DNA of 12,191 nt from an uncultured Desulfotignum sp. (GTDB lineage Bacteria; Desulfobacterota; Desulfobacteria; Desulfobacterales; Desulfobacteraceae), in assembly GCA_937951975.1 (NCBI GenBank), contig CALGAJ010000162.1, positions 1 through 12,191 on the forward strand. The letters run 5' to 3'. The notes beneath the pieces were generated by a model, which worked only from the letters and a program-made list of their open reading frames with translations, made no database searches and had not been told where the DNA came from. Below, piece by piece: positions 7,613-12,191 of this stretch. Position 1 is the first letter of the stretch; the number at the start of each line of letters is the position of its first letter. A program made the translations under genes and the position numbers.

Positions 7613-8296
7613 TCAGGCTCCTGGTTTATAACATGAAGAAAGTGCGGTGCCGGTTGTGCCGGCCAGATAATCGGCAATGGCCCGGTCATAGGCGGCCGTG
7701 TGCTCAAAGGCCCGGGTTGCCAGATCATACCGGTCCGTCAGGGTCAGACATCCCTTGCCGGCGGTGAGTTTTTCAAGAATATCCGGATAGTTATCGGGAT
7801 TGGTCACGGATGCCACCCGGATAAAATTCTTGGCCGCGGCCCGGATCATGGTGGGCCCTCCGATATCGATATTTCCCCGGGCATTTTCCACCGTCATATC
7901 CGGGCGGGCAATGGTTTGGGCAAAGGGATAGAGATTGACCACCACCATGTCGATGGGCCGGGCGTTGGTCCGGGCCAGATCCGCCTGATGGGCCGCATTA
8001 TAGGTCTCTGTCAGCAGTCCCAGATAAATCTTGAAATCCAGGGTTTTCACCAGACCGCCCTGGGTTTCAGGCTGGCCGGTATACTCAGACACCTGCCGCA
8101 GATGCGGGTCGGCCCCGGGTCCCAGAATCTCTTTGATCCGCGCAAATGTCCCACCGGTGGACAAAATGACCAGATCCGGGTTCACGGCGATCATGCCCGG
8201 AATCAATGTGTCCAGCCCGGATTTATCCGACACGCTCACCAGCAGGGTGTTGATCTTCACTTGATCATCCACTTTTTCCACCACATTTTTTGCCAT
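7613..8296 (-). CDS. purH: IMP cyclohydrolase, stand-alone (N-terminal half of PurH)
   Basis: It closes FAICAR to IMP, the last step of de novo purine synthesis. The 227-residue product matches the MGS-like PurH N-terminal domain: LLVSVSDKSGL (18-28), LSTGGT (45-50), then GGLVKTLDFKIYLGLL (80-95), VVVNLYPF (118-125) and NIDIGGPTMIRAAAKN (142-157). Residues known to matter in the human enzyme have counterparts here: Lys84, Tyr123, Asp144 and Lys156, offset by 18-19 positions. The segment after VKTL is unusual: classical PurH has HPKxHGG, this protein DFKIYLG, and the Arg two before the catalytic Lys is Leu82. ATG 8296 has a GAAAGGA ribosome-binding site 7 bases upstream. It lies first in a two-gene unit with the transformylase 2 bases after its stop. 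The short tail SSCYKPGA has no counterpart in fused PurH that I recognise. Confidence 0.92.
   Translation of the reverse strand: MAKNVVEKVDDQVKINTLLVSVSDKSGLDTLIPGMIAVNPDLVILSTGGTFARIKEILGPGADPHLRQVSEYTGQPETQGGLVKTLDFKIYLGLLTETYNAAHQADLARTNARPIDMVVVNLYPFAQTIARPDMTVENARGNIDIGGPTMIRAAAKNFIRVASVTNPDNYPDILEKLTAGKGCLTLTDRYDLATRAFEHTAAYDRAIADYLAGTTGTALSSCYKPGA
7618..7622 (-). promoter_or_regulatory. Ribosome-binding site supporting the split of purH
   Basis: AGGAG on the minus strand lies inside the last codons of the cyclohydrolase gene, 7 bases before ATG 7610. It indicates independent, coupled initiation of the transformylase, not a frameshifted single gene. Confidence 0.75.
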
Positions 8297-8321
8297 TGAA
8301 TTGTCCTTTCATTTGTCCTGT

Positions 8322-8345
8322 AAAACCGTGGTGTTCCATACCACG
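8322..8345 (-). terminator. Terminator-like hairpin in the leader of the purine genes
   Basis: On the minus strand CGTGGT (8345-8340) and ACCACG (8332-8327) form a 6-base-pair stem with a 7-base loop, followed after one G by TTTT. It sits about 30 bases before the cyclohydrolase start. The stem is short and the T-run has only four bases, so it would be a weak terminator or an attenuator stem. The hairpin is equally perfect on the plus strand, where no T-run follows. Confidence 0.3.
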
Positions 8346-8386
8346 CAGACCCGTCTTCGTCAAGCACTGTGGCACCCGGCACTCGT

Positions 8387-8485
8387 CGCTGATGACAGCG
8401 GAGCCCCGGTGGGAGGGGCCTTGCTGACGGACTGTCGGAGCCACCCTGTGGATTCCTGTCCGGAAGTAAGACACCCCCACCGGGG
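8387..8485. other. Structured GC-rich intergenic element (possible ncRNA or purH leader), unidentified
   Basis: The gap 8297-8623 holds no credible protein gene. Within it, CCCCGGTGGG (8404-8413) is the exact reverse complement of CCCACCGGGG (8476-8485). Inside that pair are CTTGC/GTAAG (8420-8424 with 8466-8470, one G-U), CGGAC/GTCCG (8428-8432 with 8458-8462) and an apical CCAC-CCT-GTGG (8441-8451), giving a rod of about 80 nt. Between the second and third helices the plus-strand RNA would have TGA facing GAA, which can form a T-A pair plus tandem G-A pairs; the minus strand gives C-T mismatches there. A separate CGCTG-ATGA-CAGCG hairpin (8387-8400) flanks it. This favours a plus-strand RNA slightly, and TTGAAT (8296) and TGTAAA (8319) with a 17-base spacer form a weak plus-strand promoter. 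A minus-strand purH leader remains possible. I could not match it to any RNA family I know. Confidence 0.35.
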
Positions 8486-8554
8486 CGGCCTTATTGCTCA
8501 CACTTTAAAATTCCGTGACATACCCCTGCCTGTCAGATTCAGGAATATTTTATT

Positions 8555-8583
8555 TTGACATTTTCCCGGGTATGGATGACAAT
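8555..8583 (+). promoter_or_regulatory. Sigma70-type promoter for the dehydrogenase gene
   Basis: A consensus -35 TTGACA (8555-8560) is followed after exactly 17 bases by GACAAT (8578-8583), four of six matches to the -10 box. Transcription would start near 8590, giving an untranslated leader of about 34 bases with the strong AAGGAGG site at 8612-8618. The promoter lies downstream of the structured element, so that element would not be in this transcript's leader. Confidence 0.5.
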
Positions 8584-8623
8584 AATGCCATCCATTGCAC
8601 CCCATTCACTCAAGGAGGGCACC

Positions 8624-10501
8624 ATGATTCCATTGAAAATAAAAGCCCTGCTGCAAAAGGCCCTGCCTGACAAAGTGTGGCAGAACCGGCTGATCAAAGA
8701 CGGCCCCCTCCGGTTCATTGAGTTCGGCCCCCTGGATGTGGACCGGCTTCAGCGCCTGAATATCCGGGTGGACCGTTTAGGTCCCAGACTGGTGGTCTGC
8801 ATGTGGGATGAGGAAAGTTCCCTGCAGATCGGCGGATTCCTGGTGGTGGACAACCTGGCCATGGGACAGCCGGCCATGGGCGGCACCCGCATGCTGCCGG
8901 ACATCAGCCCGGATATCATTCATAATCTGGCCCGGGGCATGACATTGAAAAACGCGGCCGCCGCCCTGCCCTTCGGGGGAGGAAAATCCGGCATTGTCCG
9001 GCCCGAAGATCTCACACCCGCCGACCGCCGGGCCACCATCACCGGATTCGGGCGCCTTTTGAAACGATACCGCAAAATCTATATTCCCGGCCCGGATGTG
9101 GGCACCAATGATGCGGATATGAAAATATTCGCCATTGAAAACGGGCTCAACAACGCGGTATCCAAACCCGCCGACATGGGCGGAAACCGGATCGATGAGC
9201 TGGGCGGGGCCGCCAACGGGGTGGTGGTGGCGTTCAAGACCCTGGTAAAACAGCTGCCCCGGCTCAAAAACCTGCCCCAGTTCCGGCACCTGACCGTTCC
9301 CACCCCGAAAGACCAGACCATCCTCATCCAGGGATTCGGTGCGGTTGGGGCCCATGTGGCCCGGATCTTTCACGACTGTGATCCGCACACACCTCCGGTC
9401 ATCAAGGGTATCAGTGATGCCCACGGATTTCTGATGAATGAAAACGGCCTGCCCTGGCAGCAGCTGTTTGACCTGTGGAAACAGTTCGGTGAAGTGACCC
9501 GGCGCTATTTTCACGACACCATCCTCCATGGTGCAGAAAACGCCGATTCCCGAACCATTTATTCCAGCTGTGCCGACAACCTGCTCAGAGAATCCGGGTT
9601 CTGCCTGATACCGGCATCTCCGGTATCCAACTATCTGGATGTGGACGCAAGTTCGAATCCGTCCATGACCGTGGACCGGATGGGACACTGGCAGATGATT
9701 GTGGAAGGGGCCAACACCTATTCCCCGGATCCGGCGAAAAAAGCGGCCCGGCGGCACATGGAACGCCATGTATACCGGGACAAAGGGGTGCTCATTGCCA
9801 AGGACTTTCTGGTGAACTCCGGTGGCGTGATTTATGCGGCCCACGAACGCATGATCCCCACCCCGGATAACCTGCTGATTCCCGGAGACATTCTGGGAAA
9901 TCCGGAAAAAATCGATGCCTGGCTGCAAAAGAACCAAAAGGCATTTGCACAACTGGCGGAAATCCGGCGGAAAGCGGCCGTGGAAAAGCTGGAAACCGTG
10001 ATCCGCAACAACATGGAAGAACTCATTGACGGCCTGTGCAAGGATGCGGACAGTCTGCCCTGTGACGTGGCTGAAACCATCAGCATCCGGCGCATCGCTT
10101 CCATGGAAAAAACCAGAACCGCCAGGGATGTCATGGAAGACGCCCCCACCATCGGTGTGGACAGGCAGATTGCGGATGCGGCCAGACTACTGGTCAAATC
10201 CCGGGTATCCATTGTCAATGTGGTGTCTGAAACAGACAAACTCATCGGGATTGTCACCAACTGGGATATCACCCGGGCCATGGCCTCTCATCTGCCCATG
10301 GACACGCCCTTAACCCGGGTCATGACAGCGGACGTGATCTTCACCGGACCGGACACACCGATCCTGGACTGTGTAAGAATGCTGGAAAACCATGAAATAT
10401 CCGCCATGCCCATTGTAAAACACGACCGGGTGCTGGGGATTGTCTCCGGAGATATCCTGGCGAAAAAAACCTTGTTCCGACTCCTCCAGACCATGGATTG
10501 A
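8624..10501 (+). CDS. Glu/Leu/Phe/Val-superfamily amino-acid dehydrogenase fused to a CBS domain pair
   Basis: The family oxidatively deaminates amino acids with NAD(P), reversibly. ATG 8624 is preceded by AAGGAGG at 5 bases; earlier in-frame starts from 8555 lack one and overlap the promoter. The 625-residue product has the substrate domain first: GQPAMGGTRM (81-90), MTLKNAAAALPFGGGKSGI with Lys109 and Lys121, and PGPDVGTND with the catalytic-type Asp158. The Rossmann domain follows (GFGAVG, 237-242; later IVEGANTYSPDP and LVNSGGVIYAAHE). Lys109 and Lys121 have the 12-residue spacing seen in clostridial glutamate dehydrogenase (Lys113/Lys125). Met85 occupies the place of its Lys89, which binds the glutamate side chain; GPALGGTRM-type sequences are the leucine dehydrogenase pattern. 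Residues about 500-622 are two CBS motifs (MEDAPTIGVDRQIADAARLL to GIVTNWDIT, then MTADVIFTGPD to GIVSGDILAKK), a module that usually senses adenine nucleotides. At 19 bases an MFS gene follows. Substrate is undetermined. Confidence 0.88.
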   Translation: MIPLKIKALLQKALPDKVWQNRLIKDGPLRFIEFGPLDVDRLQRLNIRVDRLGPRLVVCMWDEESSLQIGGFLVVDNLAMGQPAMGGTRMLPDISPDIIHNLARGMTLKNAAAALPFGGGKSGIVRPEDLTPADRRATITGFGRLLKRYRKIYIPGPDVGTNDADMKIFAIENGLNNAVSKPADMGGNRIDELGGAANGVVVAFKTLVKQLPRLKNLPQFRHLTVPTPKDQTILIQGFGAVGAHVARIFHDCDPHTPPVIKGISDAHGFLMNENGLPWQQLFDLWKQFGEVTRRYFHDTILHGAENADSRTIYSSCADNLLRESGFCLIPASPVSNYLDVDASSNPSMTVDRMGHWQMIVEGANTYSPDPAKKAARRHMERHVYRDKGVLIAKDFLVNSGGVIYAAHERMIPTPDNLLIPGDILGNPEKIDAWLQKNQKAFAQLAEIRRKAAVEKLETVIRNNMEELIDGLCKDADSLPCDVAETISIRRIASMEKTRTARDVMEDAPTIGVDRQIADAARLLVKSRVSIVNVVSETDKLIGIVTNWDITRAMASHLPMDTPLTRVMTADVIFTGPDTPILDCVRMLENHEISAMPIVKHDRVLGIVSGDILAKKTLFRLLQTMD

Positions 10502-10520
10502 AAAGAGATATAACCGATCC

Positions 10521-11624
10521 ATGCGACTTTTGCTGATTATTCTGGCCCAGTTTCTGTCCGGTTCCATCTGGTTTGCCGCCAATGCCGCGTTTTTTGACCA
10601 GCAGTTTTTACTGTCTGCCGTCCAGGCGGGATTTATTGCCGGCACCTTAAGCTTTGCATTCCTGAATCTGTCGGATCGATTTCCTCCGGTCATGGTTTTT
10701 TTCGCCTGTGCACTGGCAGGCGCCGTGTTCAACCTGGGAGGCGCCCTGCTTCCCCCTTCCCGGGGAATTCTGCTGGCATCCCGGTTTTTATGCGGCATCT
10801 CTCTGGCCGGCATCTATCCGGTGGGCATGAAAATCGCCGCGTCCTGGTATCCCGACACCCTGGGACGGGCCCTGGGGTTTCTGGTGGGGGCCCTGGTTCT
10901 GGCGTCCGGGTTTCCCTATCTGATCAAAGCGGTTCACTGGCAGGGGGACCCGGGAATGATTCTGTGGATAACCAGTTTGTCATGCCTGGCCGGTGGACTG
11001 ATTCAGGTTCTTTTTGTGGGGGACGGACCGTTTCTGCCCAAAGGCTCCCCGTTTGATCCCAAAGTACTCCGTTATCTGTTTGTAAACCCTTACTTTAAAG
11101 CGTCGGCTTTGGGATATTTCGGCCATATGTGGGAGCTGTACGCGGTCTGGGCAACCATACCGATGCTGTTTTTTGTCATAATTCCAGATCAGGCGGACAT
11201 GTGGGCGTTTATTTTTTTCGGGGCCGGCTTTATCGGATGTGCGGCCGGAGGCATGCTTTCCCTGAAATGGGGCAGCCGGGGCGTGGCCGGAACCGCCCTG
11301 ATCATATCCGCGCTGTGCTGCCTGATGTCCCCGGCCTTTTTATATGTGCCCCGGGCACTGGCCCTGGGCATCATTTTGTTATGGGGTATGGCCGTGGTGG
11401 CGGATTCTCCCCAGTTTTCTTCGTTAAACACCCGGTTTGCCCCGGCCGGATATGTGGGATCCGCACTGACACTGGTCAATTGCATCGGATTTATCATCAC
11501 CATTTTTTCCATTGAACTGGTGACGTTCTGGATCCGGCACTGGGGGATCGCCACGGCATTTCTCTGTCTGACACCCGGCCCGGTTCTGGGATGGGTCTGG
11601 CTGAACAAAAAAATCCCGGATTGA
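10521..11624 (+). CDS. Major facilitator superfamily (MFS) transporter
   Basis: The 367-residue product is almost entirely hydrophobic, with about twelve predicted membrane segments. They run from the first LLLIILAQFLSGSIWFAANA to the last ATAFLCLTPGPVLGWVWL. A short loop with LSDRF after segment 2 fits the MFS loop 2-3 position, and segments 4-5 (SRFLCGISLAGIYPVGMKIA, then GRALGFLVGALVLASGFPYL) are in the style of MFS transporters of the anion/organic-acid and drug-efflux types. ATG 10521 is chosen because it begins directly at the first membrane helix. The longer reading from 10440 overlaps the dehydrogenase gene and adds only 27 polar residues. The ribosome-binding site is poor (AAGAGA). 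The 19-base gap after the dehydrogenase suggests one transcript, so an amino acid or its 2-oxo acid is a possible substrate, which is inference. Substrate cannot be read from sequence. Confidence 0.85.
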   Translation: MRLLLIILAQFLSGSIWFAANAAFFDQQFLLSAVQAGFIAGTLSFAFLNLSDRFPPVMVFFACALAGAVFNLGGALLPPSRGILLASRFLCGISLAGIYPVGMKIAASWYPDTLGRALGFLVGALVLASGFPYLIKAVHWQGDPGMILWITSLSCLAGGLIQVLFVGDGPFLPKGSPFDPKVLRYLFVNPYFKASALGYFGHMWELYAVWATIPMLFFVIIPDQADMWAFIFFGAGFIGCAAGGMLSLKWGSRGVAGTALIISALCCLMSPAFLYVPRALALGIILLWGMAVVADSPQFSSLNTRFAPAGYVGSALTLVNCIGFIITIFSIELVTFWIRHWGIATAFLCLTPGPVLGWVWLNKKIPD

Positions 11625-11679
11625 GTTTTCCTGCAAAATTGCGTATGACAATATAAAAAATAAATTCAAGGAGGATTAT

Positions 11680-12191
11680 ATGCCTGCAGACGTTTTTTTC
11701 ATGGATCTGACTGCCACATCCCGGGAAAACCTGCCCGGAAAACTGGGCCGGCTCTTAAAAAAAGCCGGGATAAAAAACATATTGAGCAAAAATGATCATA
11801 CCGCGGTCAAGCTTCATTTCGGTGAACAGGGCAATACCGCCTATATCCGGCCGGTCTTTATCCGCCAAATCATCGAAACCATTCGAACGACCGGTGCACA
11901 GCCGTTTCTGACCGATGCCAACACCCTGTACGTCGGCACCCGGTCCAATGCCGTGTCCCATATCAAAACCGCCGTTGAGAACGGTTTTTCCTATTCATCC
12001 ATGGACAGCGCGCCCATCATCATTGCCGACGGCCTGCTGGGAAAAAGTGAAACTCCGGTGCCGGTAAAACTGAAAAACTGCGAACAGGTATATATCGGGT
12101 CCGAAATCATGCAGGCAGGGGCACTGGTCTCCGTGGCCCATTTCAAAGGTCATGAACTGAGCGGATTCGGCGGCACCATCAAAAACATCGG
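11680..12191 (+). CDS. DUF362-family protein, N-terminal part (gene runs off the window)
   Basis: An open frame starts at ATG 11680, preceded by a strong AAGGAGGA site at 4 bases, and continues to the end of the window: 170 codons without a stop. The protein begins MPADVFFMDLTATSREN and shows segments of the DUF362 domain: AVKLHFGEQGNTAYIRP, LTDANTLYVGTRSNAVSHI and SVAHFKGHELSGFGGTIKN. Full-length relatives are usually about 370 residues and end in two ferredoxin-like 4Fe-4S motifs, annotated as putative iron-sulfur centre proteins; that region is not in this window, so cluster binding is unproven here. The function of the family is unknown to me. It follows the MFS gene by 55 bases; TATAAA at 11652 could be a -10 box but has no good -35 partner, so an own promoter is uncertain. 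Confidence 0.85.
   Translation, partial: MPADVFFMDLTATSRENLPGKLGRLLKKAGIKNILSKNDHTAVKLHFGEQGNTAYIRPVFIRQIIETIRTTGAQPFLTDANTLYVGTRSNAVSHIKTAVENGFSYSSMDSAPIIIADGLLGKSETPVPVKLKNCEQVYIGSEIMQAGALVSVAHFKGHELSGFGGTIKNI

Noticed and set aside
8455..8475. TCCGGAAGTAAG resembles the conserved apical loop of SRP (4.5S) RNA
   Set aside because: In SRP RNA the GGAA loop is closed by pairing TCC with GGA; here the downstream bases are GTA, so the hairpin cannot form, and the wider SRP sequence is absent.
8330..8500. ZTP (pfl) riboswitch or 6S RNA upstream of purH
   Set aside because: The ZTP core sequences (the TGACTGGCG and CCTGGGC blocks) are not found on the minus strand, and I cannot see the closed-stem plus central-bubble layout of 6S RNA. 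A covariance search would settle it.
8265..8501. Minus-strand open frame of 78 codons across the intergenic gap
   Set aside because: It overlaps the start of the cyclohydrolase gene, has no recognisable domain and follows a GC-rich structured stretch where chance frames are common.
8301..8558. Plus-strand open frame of 85 codons in the same gap
   Set aside because: No ribosome-binding site, no recognisable protein features, and it runs through the inverted repeats and into the dehydrogenase promoter.
9651..9660. GTTCGAATCC, resembling a tRNA T-loop
   Set aside because: It lies inside the dehydrogenase coding frame, and no acceptor stem, D arm or anticodon arm surrounds it.

Overview
The window looks like chromosome from an anaerobic Desulfobacterota bacterium, most like a sulfate reducer of the Desulfobacterales. 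This is inferred from an Rnf electron-transport operon, a PurH split into two proteins, a DUF362 iron-sulfur-type protein and moderately GC-rich coding style. Taxonomy was not computed. Nearly all of the sequence is coding.

Positions 1-3590 (+) hold the end of an rnf operon (a partial rnfD-like gene, rnfG, rnfE, rnfA) followed 26 bases later by mltG. The Rnf complex couples ferredoxin:NAD electron transfer to ion pumping. The first gene is anomalous: its visible 5' part is RnfA-like, the rest is the C-terminal half of RnfD, and the usual covalent-flavin threonine of RnfD reads as alanine. No rnfB follows rnfA. MltG is the inner-membrane endolytic murein transglycosylase.

Positions 3651-6341 hold a divergent pair: an Smr-domain protein (-) and an RNase II/R-family exoribonuclease (+). 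Both families act on RNA, and the pair could contribute to mRNA quality control. The exoribonuclease converges on positions 6360-8296 (-), where the two last steps of IMP synthesis are encoded by two translationally linked genes, a stand-alone IMP cyclohydrolase and a stand-alone AICAR transformylase, instead of one bifunctional purH.

Positions 8297-8623 are a 327-base gap between divergent genes. It contains a GC-rich segment able to form a long imperfect rod, two short hairpins and a good sigma70-type promoter for the gene to the right. Positions 8624-11624 (+) hold an amino-acid dehydrogenase of the Glu/Leu/Phe/Val superfamily with a C-terminal CBS pair, then an MFS transporter 19 bases downstream. 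A DUF362-family gene starts at 11680 and runs off the window.

The most notable points are the RnfA-RnfD chimera, the dehydrogenase-CBS fusion with a leucine-dehydrogenase-like substrate pocket, and the unidentified structured element upstream of the split purH genes. I see no mobile element, CRISPR array, tRNA or rRNA.
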